This document shows, piece by piece, positions 8,744-16,061 of a DNA stretch of 30,847 nt. The stretch covers positions 1 through 30,847 of the forward strand of contig SFVC01000026.1 of assembly GCA_004560375.1 (NCBI GenBank), written 5' to 3'. Position 1 is the first letter of the stretch. Each line of letters opens with the position of its first letter. Made by a program: the position numbers and the translations under genes. Origin of the DNA: a bacterium. Its GTDB lineage: Bacteria; Bacillota; Clostridia; Oscillospirales; Oscillospiraceae. The notes under the pieces were generated by a model that saw only the letters and a list, made by a program, of their open reading frames with translations, was not told where the DNA came from and searched no databases.

Positions 8744-9808
8744 TCAGTCCTCCGCCTCAAACCAGGTTTCAAAGCCTGTCTTGTCCAGACTGTGCCGGAC
8801 GGTATGGACATAATAGGCTCCATTCAGCGGCTGACTGAAGCCGGTCAGCTCCACAAACCGCCCGGGCCGCAGCTCGGGCAGGCCCACGCCATGCCCGGCC
8901 AGGCCGCCCGATTGCCGCTGCCGCCGTTCCATCCTGGCTTTGGAGAGGTACTGGGCCTGCGCCATGGTTCGCACAAAGGGCTCCGGCTGGCGGAAGGCGC
9001 CGGAGAGGACGCCGCCCATTTGATCCGACCCAAAGCCGCCGTCCGTTTCACGGGCCTGACGGGAATAGATCCGCTCACCCATATCGTCCGTCCCGCTGAC
9101 CGCTATGGCGGCGCACTGTCCGGCCAGCGTCCGGCGGCGCCTCAGGCTCATGAGGCCGTTGGGGCCGTCAAAGGTCAGCACAGCGCCGCGCTCCGGCCGG
9201 GGCTTTCCAAAATACAGTTCATCCGCAAAGGCGTAGAACTCATAGCACAGAAAATCCGCCGCCGCGCACAGGATGTGATAATCGGAAGCGCCCGGGCGCA
9301 GGGTGGGCAGATCCCAGTCCTCGGGCGGGGGGTCTATGATCCGCCTGGAGGCCAGATCCTGACAGCAGTCCTGGCTGAGCATATCGCTGATCATCTGGGA
9401 AAAGGCCCGCTGGCTCCCGGCGCCGGCGCAGGAGGTCAGCATCAGCCGCCCCCGCACATCCAGGCAGATCGCCTCCATGTGCATAGTCGGGCCATCCAGC
9501 GGATCGCTCCACACCACATCATAGAGAAAACCGCAGAACACCTCGGTCATACAGTCCCCGTAGCCGAGGGAAAAGGAGCACGCCGCGCCGGGCTGGAACG
9601 CGTCCAGCCACGCCGCGCCATGGCTCCGCTCCGGGTTCAGGGCGGCCTCCAGCGCCAGCACGCCCGCCTGCCGGGTGCAGGTCAGCTCGCACTCCACCCG
9701 CAGCAGGCGGGCGTCGTCGCCGATGTCCAGGGCTTTGCCGCCCACCTGTAACGCATAGCTGGGTTCGCGCATGGCCCCATAGGTCTGATAAAGGGCGGAA
9801 AATTTCAT
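8744..9808 (-). CDS. gp27-like hub: VgrG N-terminal half (phage late control D-like)
   Basis: The 354-residue protein resembles the gp27-like tube-to-spike hub domain of VgrG and phage late control protein D. Visible features are the early strand ending in a membrane-free YALQVGGKALDIGDDARLL, the FCGFLYDV segment (the 'G.v..v' strand of hub domain 1), a helix-strand region with a possible active fold around 175-210, and the C-terminal tail PGRFVELTGFSQPLNGAYYV that precedes the OB fold in fused VgrGs. The start ATG at 9808 follows a GAGAGGGAG site. Its partner spike is the next gene, so the normal VgrG is split into two polypeptides here. Confidence 0.85.
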   Translation of the reverse strand: MKFSALYQTYGAMREPSYALQVGGKALDIGDDARLLRVECELTCTRQAGVLALEAALNPERSHGAAWLDAFQPGAACSFSLGYGDCMTEVFCGFLYDVVWSDPLDGPTMHMEAICLDVRGRLMLTSCAGAGSQRAFSQMISDMLSQDCCQDLASRRIIDPPPEDWDLPTLRPGASDYHILCAAADFLCYEFYAFADELYFGKPRPERGAVLTFDGPNGLMSLRRRRTLAGQCAAIAVSGTDDMGERIYSRQARETDGGFGSDQMGGVLSGAFRQPEPFVRTMAQAQYLSKARMERRQRQSGGLAGHGVGLPELRPGRFVELTGFSQPLNGAYYVHTVRHSLDKTGFETWFEAED

Positions 9809-9825
9809 AATCCTGTGCTCCCTCT

Positions 9826-10197
9826 CTATTGAAACAGCCAGGAGAGATCGGACAAAAAGAGCGCGTCATCCTGCTGTGAAGAATCCGCCCCTGACGCCGC
9901 AGGCAGAAACGCCCGCACGCGGTTGACGTCAGGCCGAACGTCGTGAAATACAAGGTCGTTGAGATAGGAATGAAAAAACAGCCGAACCACCAGGGTTGAC
10001 CCCTGCTCCGCCGCAAGGGGAGATTGCTGCGTATTGGGTGTCTGGATATTGCCGCTGCCGTTCCGATCCTGCACATTCTTCTGCGTTTCCTGACTGATGC
10101 TGGCGGAGTATTCCAGGGTGTTGGGATTAAACTGCACATAAAAAACGTCTGTGGGCGAGTCCGGGTCAAAGATCCGCGCTTTTTGATAGATGCTCAT
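9826..10197 (-). CDS. CIS tube-protein/LysM adaptor, short form (Afp7-like N-terminal domain)
   Basis: The 123-residue product carries the N-terminal signature of Afp7/Pvc7-type adaptors: the early FNPNTLEYSASIS motif, then LVVRLFFHSYLNDLVFHDVRPDV, equivalent to the 'L...LfFDty....DVR' block. Relatives are roughly twice as long, with a second beta domain and a C-terminal LysM motif; both are missing. The stop falls 17 bases before the next start, so there is no room for the lost part. It may be a reduced but functional adaptor between the tube and the hub. The ATG follows GGAGG by ten bases. Confidence 0.75.
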   Translation of the reverse strand: MSIYQKARIFDPDSPTDVFYVQFNPNTLEYSASISQETQKNVQDRNGSGNIQTPNTQQSPLAAEQGSTLVVRLFFHSYLNDLVFHDVRPDVNRVRAFLPAASGADSSQQDDALFLSDLSWLFQ

Positions 10198-10200
10198 GGA

Positions 10201-10737
10201 TTACATTCCTCCCCGGCGCAAGGATTCCAACCGGCTCTGACGGCCCAGGGCATCGGCCACACCGCGCACCAAAACCCGAAAATCACGATCTGTCAAACGA
10301 AGGCCGTGCTCCACCGGCGGCGGCTCCGGCCGCCTTTTCTCCGGTTCACGCCGCTCCTCCGGCTCCGGCGGCTGCATGGGGGATGGAACCGGCTTTGCCG
10401 CCGGCAGGCGGCAAAGCTCCTCCGGCACATCCAGTTCCCGGCGGGCATACCGGTGCACAAGGCCGCCGGTTTCATCCCGCCAAATATGCCGGACAGACCG
10501 CCGGAAAATCATATTTTGTAAACTGAGTGTGTCCAGCCGGTTGACAATATGACGGTAAAACCGGCGCAGGGTGTCCAGCGTCCGGCGGCGGCCCAGCACG
10601 GTTTGCACCAGCTCCGGGAGGCGGGCGCTGAGACTGTGCCGGCGGTTGGCCAGGCGGGCGACGCTACTGTACCGTGACGTACAGGAATTCGTATTGAAGG
10701 TCAAACTTGTCGATAAGGAGTGTGTTTTGCTGCGCAT
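10201..10737 (-). CDS. Unknown eCIS protein at the afp6 position
   Basis: I do not recognise a domain. The protein (up to 178 residues) is rich in Arg and Leu in its first half, has a proline/glutamate/arginine linker (around PPEPEERREPEKRRPEPPP) and a short C-terminal helix with LTDRDFRVLVRGVADALG. Its place between the second tube gene and the Afp7-like adaptor is that of afp6/pvc6, a small uncharacterised eCIS gene. The start is uncertain: ATG 10737 overlaps the tube gene by 74 bases and has only a weak GGTGAG upstream, while later GTG codons (10608, 10599) have no better ribosome site. No signal peptide or membrane helix is visible. Confidence 0.5.
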   Translation of the reverse strand: MRSKTHSLSTSLTFNTNSCTSRYSSVARLANRRHSLSARLPELVQTVLGRRRTLDTLRRFYRHIVNRLDTLSLQNMIFRRSVRHIWRDETGGLVHRYARRELDVPEELCRLPAAKPVPSPMQPPEPEERREPEKRRPEPPPVEHGLRLTDRDFRVLVRGVADALGRQSRLESLRRGGM

Positions 10738-11080
10738 CCAGCTCACCGGCTTCCCATTTCTTGACTACCAGGCCCGTCACCGTGTAAAATTTTCCCGTCG
10801 GCCACAGCCCCTCCGGGGAGCGCACCTCAATCCGCATGGGCGGCGACAGCCGCTCGCCGGCGAGGTAAAAGGGGAAATACTCCCCCGCGTAGGCGCCGCG
10901 CTCCATATGCAGGGCGCCGGGATTCCGCACAGGGCCGCGCAGCACATGAACGCGGTCATTGACGCCGCCTTCCTGATAAATGGTGGTTTCGGTCTCCCTG
11001 CTCAGACCGGACACCCTGGAAAACCCAAACTCCAGCGTACCCAGCCAGACGTGGAAGGTATAGGAGGCCAGTGGATCCAT
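10664..11080 (-). CDS. Second inner-tube protein (Afp5/Pvc5-like)
   Basis: A 138-residue member of the T4 gp19-like/Hcp-like tube family. Visible features are the early FHVWLGTLEFGFSRVSGL strand (the typical 'F.V...g..vg.FseVsGL'), the ETTIYQEGG motif, and the end strand LDAQQNTLLIDKFDLQYE. Afp/PVC particles contain more than one tube protein; the copy beside afp6/afp7 forms the tube-baseplate connection. The ATG at 11080 is preferred over an upstream GTG because AAGGAG is ten bases before it and only one base before the GTG. It starts 21 bases after the small gene before it. Confidence 0.85.
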   Translation of the reverse strand: MDPLASYTFHVWLGTLEFGFSRVSGLSRETETTIYQEGGVNDRVHVLRGPVRNPGALHMERGAYAGEYFPFYLAGERLSPPMRIEVRSPEGLWPTGKFYTVTGLVVKKWEAGELDAQQNTLLIDKFDLQYEFLYVTVQ

Positions 11081-11101
11081 GAGGCGCACGCTCCTTTGCA
11101 G

Positions 11102-11281
11102 TCAAACGTCGAACAGGTTTTTCTCCTGGCTGTTGGCCTCCCGATTGATCCGGCTGATCTCCCGGCAGAACGCTTCCCGCTCCAGGTGCGGCAGGCCGAG
11201 TACGTCTTCCAAGCCCCAGTGGAAATAGTACGAGATGAACGAGAGCTGGCGGTACAGCTCCCTGGGCGGCCGGAGGTTCAT
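11102..11281 (-). CDS. Small eCIS protein, DUF6760-like
   Basis: A 59-residue protein not easily found by default gene callers. The sequence shows an aromatic-rich helix (FISYYFHWGLEDVL), then LPHLEREAFCREISRINRE. This matches a small conserved protein found between the assembly protein and the second tube gene in many eCIS loci, which I know as DUF6760. The ATG at 11281 has GGGGGCGGG just upstream. In the repaired reading frame of the preceding gene, the stop would overlap this start by ATGA, supporting coupled translation. Function is unknown; a role in tube or baseplate assembly is only inferred. Confidence 0.8.
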   Translation of the reverse strand: MNLRPPRELYRQLSFISYYFHWGLEDVLGLPHLEREAFCREISRINREANSQEKNLFDV

Positions 11282-11297
11282 CCCGCCCCCTGAAAAT

Positions 11298-11633
11298 TTA
11301 TGGTGTCTGTGAAGGTCTCCCCGCAGTGGGACAGGCTACCTGGATTTGGGGCTTTTCCGCCTTGTTGACGGTATCGTACATATCCTGCAAAAACTCCAGG
11401 TCGGCGACGAACAGGCCCTCGATGATCTCCGGCGTCACCTCCGGCAGGGTGACCACCTTGCTAAGAAGGAGCACATTCAGATAGCGCTCATCCGCCTTGA
11501 CTCTGGGATCGCGCAGTGCGCCCAGCTCGTCGCCGGCGGTGGCCAGCCGCATCCGTCCTTCACGGTGGAGCGTGCCCTCTCCGTCCACATAGCCTTTGGG
11601 GAGCCGGAATGGATATAACGTCTGCAATTCCAT
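11298..11633 (-). CDS. eCIS tail assembly protein with a frameshifted C-terminus
   Basis: The 111-residue product contains the conserved core of a small eCIS assembly protein: LYPFRLPKGYVDGEGTLHREG, MRLATAGDE, and a C-terminal helix with ITPE-like PEIIEGLFVADLEFLQDMYD. Relatives end in a CPxCGxxF metal-binding-like motif. Here the frame reads CPTAGRPSQTP and stops, but inserting one C at 11328-11330 gives CPHCGETFTD... and extends the gene to a stop at 11278 that overlaps the next gene's ATG. So the last part is out of frame by one missing base, through mutation or sequencing error. The protein is probably a chaperone or baseplate-linked factor, as in relatives. ATG 11633 follows AAAGGGGG. 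Confidence 0.78.
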   Translation of the reverse strand: MELQTLYPFRLPKGYVDGEGTLHREGRMRLATAGDELGALRDPRVKADERYLNVLLLSKVVTLPEVTPEIIEGLFVADLEFLQDMYDTVNKAEKPQIQVACPTAGRPSQTP

Positions 11634-11646
11634 CTGTCATCCCCCT

Positions 11647-12081
11647 TTATTTGGTGCGCGTAATGCCTTCGGTCACCAGCTCCAGGCTCTCAATGGCGAT
11701 CTCGTTGCTGGTGGCGTTGAAGTCGGGGGCGGTATACTTGGTGGGCCACGCCTTTTCCAGCTGCCAGGAGGCCACTTCGTTCATCTCGTCGTCCATCAGG
11801 GTGATCACCACCGTTTTCCGCGTGGCCTTGCCGTCCTGGATCTCCTTGATCCAGTTCCAGAACACCTGGGATTCGGTGGTGCCCCGCTTCAGGGTCACGT
11901 TGGAATACTTCAGGATACCGGGCTGCTTGTCCGGGGTCTTGCCCGCCATGTTGCCCTCCCGGTACTCGATGGGGTCAGCCGTGATGTCGGGCGCGGACAC
12001 CTCGGAAAAGCCGGCCTCCTCGGACTGATCGATCAAGACCTTGTAGTTATACTTTTTGAACGGGTATATGATCTCTGCCAT
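11647..12081 (-). CDS. Inner-tube protein (Afp1/Pvc1-like)
   Basis: The 144-residue protein belongs to the gp19-like tube family: an early IIYPFKKYNYKVLI strand, SEEAGFSEVSAPD (the usual 'FseVsG' site), a KYSNVTLKRGTTES hairpin (a hallmark of the family), and a final strand set EIAIESLELV. It forms the hexameric rings of the inner tube that the sheath drives into a target. Full family length. It lies directly after the sheath gene, with GGAGG upstream of its ATG, which fits the near-equimolar need for sheath and tube. Confidence 0.93.
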   Translation of the reverse strand: MAEIIYPFKKYNYKVLIDQSEEAGFSEVSAPDITADPIEYREGNMAGKTPDKQPGILKYSNVTLKRGTTESQVFWNWIKEIQDGKATRKTVVITLMDDEMNEVASWQLEKAWPTKYTAPDFNATSNEIAIESLELVTEGITRTK

Positions 12082-12102
12082 GTTAGGCTCCCTCCTCGGC
12101 GA

Positions 12103-13819
12103 TTAAGTGGCGGACTGGGTGATCTGCGCGATGCGGAAAATGACAAATTCCGCGGGGCGCACCGGCGCTACGCCGATTTCGCAGATCAGCCGTCCATTGA
12201 GAATATCGTCCTGGGTCATGGTGGCGGGGCCCACGTCCACATAGTAGGCCTGCTCCGGCGTGGAACCGGCCAGCGCGCCGAGGCGCCGCTGGGTCTCCAA
12301 AAACAGCGCGATCGTTCCGCGCACCCGGGACCACAGGCCCTCGTCGTTGGGTTCAAAGACCACCCAGCCGGTGTTGGCGCGGATGGACTCCTCCAGGAAG
12401 ATGAACAGGCGGCGGACATTGACGTACTTCCAGTTTCCGTCGCTGGAGCAGGTGCGCGCCCCCCAGACCCGGATGCCCTGGCCGGGGATGGCCCGGATCA
12501 GGTTGACACCGTTGGGATTGAGCTTGCCCTGTTCGGCGGCGTTGTAATTGACGGACAATCCGGTACAGCCCTGTACGATCTCATTGGCGGGGGCTTTGAA
12601 CACCCCCCGATGAATGTCGGTGCGGGCATAGATGCCGCACACGGAGCCGGAGGGCGGCAGGAAGGTTGGACGCCGCAGCAGCGGGTCGTAGACCTGCACC
12701 CAGGGGGCGTAGAGGGCGGCATAGGAGGTGTCATAGGCGCTTGCGGTGGCGGTTCAGTTCGTCCACCGCGGTACAGTCCAAAGGCGCGTCCAGCACGGCG
12801 AACCGGCTGGTGAGCCCCTCGCAGTGGGCGATCAGCTTGGCCTGCACATTGGCGTCGGTGACGCCGGGCACCGCCAGGATGGACACATCGGTGATCTCCT
12901 GGAACGCTTCGATGCCGGAGCGCTTGCCGGGGCCCAGGTCGGCGCCGTTGAAGGTGCCCGCGTTCACATTGTCCATGGTGCCGTTCAGGCCGCCGCTCAG
13001 CTCGATGCGAAGGCGTTCCGCCTCCGGGGCCCCGCCCAGCAGCACCAGGGGATCGTCCGCAACCTCCGGCAGGTTGAGCGTCATGGCGGCCATGTTGGAT
13101 TTCTCCAGCGCCGCCATGAGATAGTCGGGGGCCGTGGGGTTGAGGGAGCAGCCGGGATAGCTCTCCTCCTGTCCGCCGCAGCGGATCACCATATCCACGC
13201 CGCACGCCTCCAGCGTGCGGGCAGGAACCAGGGCGGTATCCACCGCGTCCTCCGGAAGCGTCTCATGGAAGGCGGCCAAAGAGCCGTTTAAGGCGGTGAT
13301 CTTGTAATAGGCCGTGGAATCCTCCCCGCGATAGCGGATCAAATCGCCCACCCGGAACCCGGCGGCGTTTTTCAGGCGGTACTGTGTTCCGTTCACTCCG
13401 TCCTGGGTGGCCAGGATCTGGGTTCTGGCCCGGACGCTCCGGGTGAAAAACACCTGCATGGTATTCGCCCAGGCGCCGGGATCCTGGGCCCGCACCATGA
13501 CAGGGCCTTCCGCGCTTTTGGCGCAGACGGCGTCCTCGGGGGCGGCGCGCATGACGTAGCAGGTGCTGCCCCCGTTGGTAAAGAACTGCTCCACCGCGTT
13601 GGGCAGGTAGCGATACGTCCCGTATTCCAGCTCCGAGAGATACCCGCCGAACCGGCGCTGATAGTCCACAAAACTGGTCAGCAGCACAGGCCGGCCCGTA
13701 ACCGGCCCTTTTTCCGCCAGACCGATAAACCCGGCGGTGCTTGTTCCGACGCCCTCCATTGCCTTGACACCGGAATCAAATTCCTCCACATAGACGCCCG
13801 GAGATAAATATTCAGCCAT
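12103..13819 (-). pseudogene. Contractile sheath protein, split by one frameshift
   Basis: The N-terminal part (ATG 13819, MAEYLSPGVYVEEF) is the unmistakable sheath start: a PGVYVEE motif, GTSTAGFIGLAE, then FGGYLSELEYG and FFTNGGSTCYV. It reads in one frame to a TGA at 12731-12733. The C-terminal part, in the +1 frame, is equally typical: TSYAALYAPW, YDPLLRRPTFLPPSG, VWGARTC, VNVRRLFIFLEESI, GRLICEIGVAPVRPAEFV. The shift must occur within 12731-12756. If repaired, the protein has about 571 residues, in the usual range for long sheaths. It is the only sheath gene seen, so as written no contractile particle could form. The RBS GAGGG lies about nine bases before the ATG. Explanations are assembly error, true mutation, or +1 frameshifting at CTA TGA C (compare prfB, CTT TGA C), for which no strong upstream SD-like stimulator is visible. 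Confidence 0.88.
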
Positions 13820-13851
13820 ATCAAAATACCCTCTTTCCTGTTTTGATAGCG

Positions 13852-14496
13852 TTATAGCTGTACGCTGGTTTGGCCGGCAAACTGCACGGAGATCTGCCCG
13901 CCCCACGCGCACATCAGCTTGCTGCCGTCGCTGATTGCCTGCCGCCCGCCCACGAGCACGCTGGGCGCGGGATTTAGCCACGGCCCGGTGGGAACCGGGA
14001 CGCAAGGCATGGGGGTCAGCGCCCCCATAGCCGCCGCGGTGGCGGAGGCCACCGTCGGGTTGCTCAGGCTCTGCCACAGGGCGGTTTTTTCCTGCTCGGC
14101 AAGCCCGTGGAACCCCACCTTCACCTTCTGGCCGTCCACCTCCAGCGGCCCCATGCTGTGCACCGCGCGTATGGCCGCCTCCAAAAGCACCATTTCGTCC
14201 AGCGCGCCCATGCTGTCAAAGGGCGCCTTCCGGTTGGCGTAGAGCAGAAAGTGAAGGGCCAGCAGCCGATCCGGGTGGCGGCGCGTGTCCTCGTCCACCC
14301 GGACGGAGGAGGGTGGGCCGTAGGGGCGCACCTCCTCGATGTCGTGGAGGAACACACCAAAGCGGTAATCGGTCTCCGCACCTGGATGGGTCAGCTTGAT
14401 ATCGTCCTCCTGATTGAGCACCACCGGCACCAGCTCCCCCCGCAGGCGCGCCAGCAGCAGATTGCCGAGCTGTTCAAAAACCGGATCCTGACTCAT
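13852..14496 (-). CDS. Pvc16-like cap protein (DUF4255) fused to a PAAR-like DUF4280 domain
   Basis: This 214-residue fusion has two parts. Residues about 1-120 match DUF4255/Pvc16_N, the tube-terminator or cap family: the early LGNLLLARLRGELVPVVLN, then LTHPGAETDYRFGVFLHDIEE, and YGPPSSVRVDEDTRRHPDRLLALHFLLYA. Residues about 160-214 match the PAAR-like DUF4280 domain: PCVPVPTGPWLNPAPSV, ISDGSKLMCAWGG-Q-IS and a terminal GQ. In Afp/PVC these roles are separate genes (afp16 and afp10). No stand-alone PAAR gene is present in the window. The ATG at 14496 overlaps the MORN gene's stop (ATGA), so translation is coupled. Confidence 0.85.
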   Translation of the reverse strand: MSQDPVFEQLGNLLLARLRGELVPVVLNQEDDIKLTHPGAETDYRFGVFLHDIEEVRPYGPPSSVRVDEDTRRHPDRLLALHFLLYANRKAPFDSMGALDEMVLLEAAIRAVHSMGPLEVDGQKVKVGFHGLAEQEKTALWQSLSNPTVASATAAAMGALTPMPCVPVPTGPWLNPAPSVLVGGRQAISDGSKLMCAWGGQISVQFAGQTSVQL

Positions 14497-16061
14497 GAAC
14501 CATCCCCCCATCGCGCCGTCTGATACCACAGCTGCATATCCTTATGTGCCTTTCGCACCGTCATCGTCTCCACCCCGGCGGATTCGGCCCAAAACTCGTC
14601 AATGAGCTTGTTGTCTTCTTCCGAGGGCGAAGGGGTAAAGCGCCAGACAAACTGCCCGGACTGGCGGACGCAGGCGCCCTGGGCCGACCCGCTCAGCGCG
14701 AAGTCGCTGAACCATTCCCGCCAGCCGGGGCGGTGCCGCCCGGCGGCCTCAGCATCCTGTTCCGGCTGGGCGGCGCAGGGGAGGGGCAGCCCATAGGACA
14801 AAACTTGCGTGATGAGGATGGAGCGCTTGTCCGTATCCGGCGAGAGCAGCTCATCCTCGTAAACCGGGGGCCGGGACGGCGCGGCGGTCTGGTTCTGCAC
14901 ACTGCCCGTTCCGCCGGACTCCGTCTCCATGGCTGGGGAAACCCCTGGTTCCCCGGCCCCCGCGGCGGGTTCCGGAGCGGGGCGGTTCAGTGCGTCTAAA
15001 AGCTCCTGCCGCTCCTGCCGGGCCGTTTCCTCCGCCTGTGCGGGCGACGCCAGCGCGACGGGGCTTTCCGTGATAAACATCAGGTTAAAATAGGGGTAGA
15101 CAAAGGCTGTGATCCCTTCCCAGGAATAGAGCGCCCAGTGCGGGGTGAACGCCGCCTCCACCTCTGCCAGGGACAGGCCCAGAAAGGTTTCCGCACGGGG
15201 CCGCTCACCGCAGACCTGACCGGTGTACAGGATCTGCCCACTGGGATGATAGATCGTACCCTGGCCGGTCAGGGCGCCGTATACAAAGGAGCCTGCCGCG
15301 CTGGGAACCCCAAGGAGGGTATTGTAAAGGACGCCCTGCCCATGGTAGAGCCCGCGCCAAAACTGTCCCTCATAGCGCAGCTTCCCGCCGGGGGTATAGT
15401 CCCGCCCCTCCCCATGGAGCAGTCCCGCGGAAAAGGCGCCCTCCCGGAGCAGGACCCCCGCCGGATCGTATTCGCGGCCCTCGCCCTCCAAAAGGTCGCG
15501 GGAAAATATGCCGTCCCGCAGCAGCGTGCCGTCCGCGTAAAATTGCTGGGCCGGCCCCTCCAGAAGTCCTCTGGAAAATTGCCCTTCGCTGACAACCCCG
15601 GAGTCGGGGTCTATTCTGCGGCCATAGCCCTCGTAGAGGTTTCCGGCCATCTCCCCCGTGTAAACCATCGCGTTGGATTGGTAGACTTTTGCATCGGGGC
15701 CTTCGTAGACGCCGTCGATCAGCGGGCCGTCGTACAACAGCTCTCCGGCTTCGTTAAACACTTTTCCCCGGCCCGTATACGCCCCCGCGGCCACCTGGCC
15801 CACATAGCGCACGCGGTTATCCTCATCCAGCACCTGCACCAGGCCGGACAGTCCGGCCAGCTCAGGATCGTTGTAGCGATAGGCGGGAAGCCGGCGTTCC
15901 TCCTCCCGGAACAGCTGAACCGGAAGGCCGAACAGGATAAGGACTGCGGCAGACACCGCGATGATGGCCGGCGGAACCAGCCACTTTTGCACATAGACCG
16001 GGCCGATATGCCAATAGTCCTCCGGCCCCCGGCCCCGCCGCTCTTTCCCGGAACTACTCAT
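14493..16061 (-). CDS. Membrane-anchored MORN-repeat protein
   Basis: The 522-residue protein has a short cytoplasmic N-terminus, one membrane helix at about 27-49 (VPPAIIAVSAAVLILFGLP), then about nine MORN-like repeats between residues 85 and 300 (YVGQVAAGAYTGRGKVF, YTGEMAGNLYEGYGRRI, YEGQFWRGLYHGQGVLY and others). A spacer rich in Pro, Ala and Glu follows, then an unrecognised C-terminal domain (about 410-522) rich in Trp. MORN repeats usually form an elongated platform for membranes or partner proteins. The gene begins eight bases inside the sensor gene and ends in an ATGA overlap with the cap gene, so it is tied to the injection system. It could anchor or dock the particle; that is inference. 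Confidence 0.8.
   Translation of the reverse strand: MSSSGKERRGRGPEDYWHIGPVYVQKWLVPPAIIAVSAAVLILFGLPVQLFREEERRLPAYRYNDPELAGLSGLVQVLDEDNRVRYVGQVAAGAYTGRGKVFNEAGELLYDGPLIDGVYEGPDAKVYQSNAMVYTGEMAGNLYEGYGRRIDPDSGVVSEGQFSRGLLEGPAQQFYADGTLLRDGIFSRDLLEGEGREYDPAGVLLREGAFSAGLLHGEGRDYTPGGKLRYEGQFWRGLYHGQGVLYNTLLGVPSAAGSFVYGALTGQGTIYHPSGQILYTGQVCGERPRAETFLGLSLAEVEAAFTPHWALYSWEGITAFVYPYFNLMFITESPVALASPAQAEETARQERQELLDALNRPAPEPAAGAGEPGVSPAMETESGGTGSVQNQTAAPSRPPVYEDELLSPDTDKRSILITQVLSYGLPLPCAAQPEQDAEAAGRHRPGWREWFSDFALSGSAQGACVRQSGQFVWRFTPSPSEEDNKLIDEFWAESAGVETMTVRKAHKDMQLWYQTARWGDGS

Noticed and set aside
12731..12736. Programmed +1 frameshift as the firm explanation of the sheath split
   Set aside because: The site resembles prfB only in CT-N TGA C; there is no strong SD-like element at the right distance, and other genes nearby also carry indels, so it stays only a hypothesis.
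12498..13205. Third-frame open reading frame across the sheath junction
   Set aside because: Its translation shows no sheath motif and is Pro/Arg/Gly rich; the conserved motifs lie in the other two frames.
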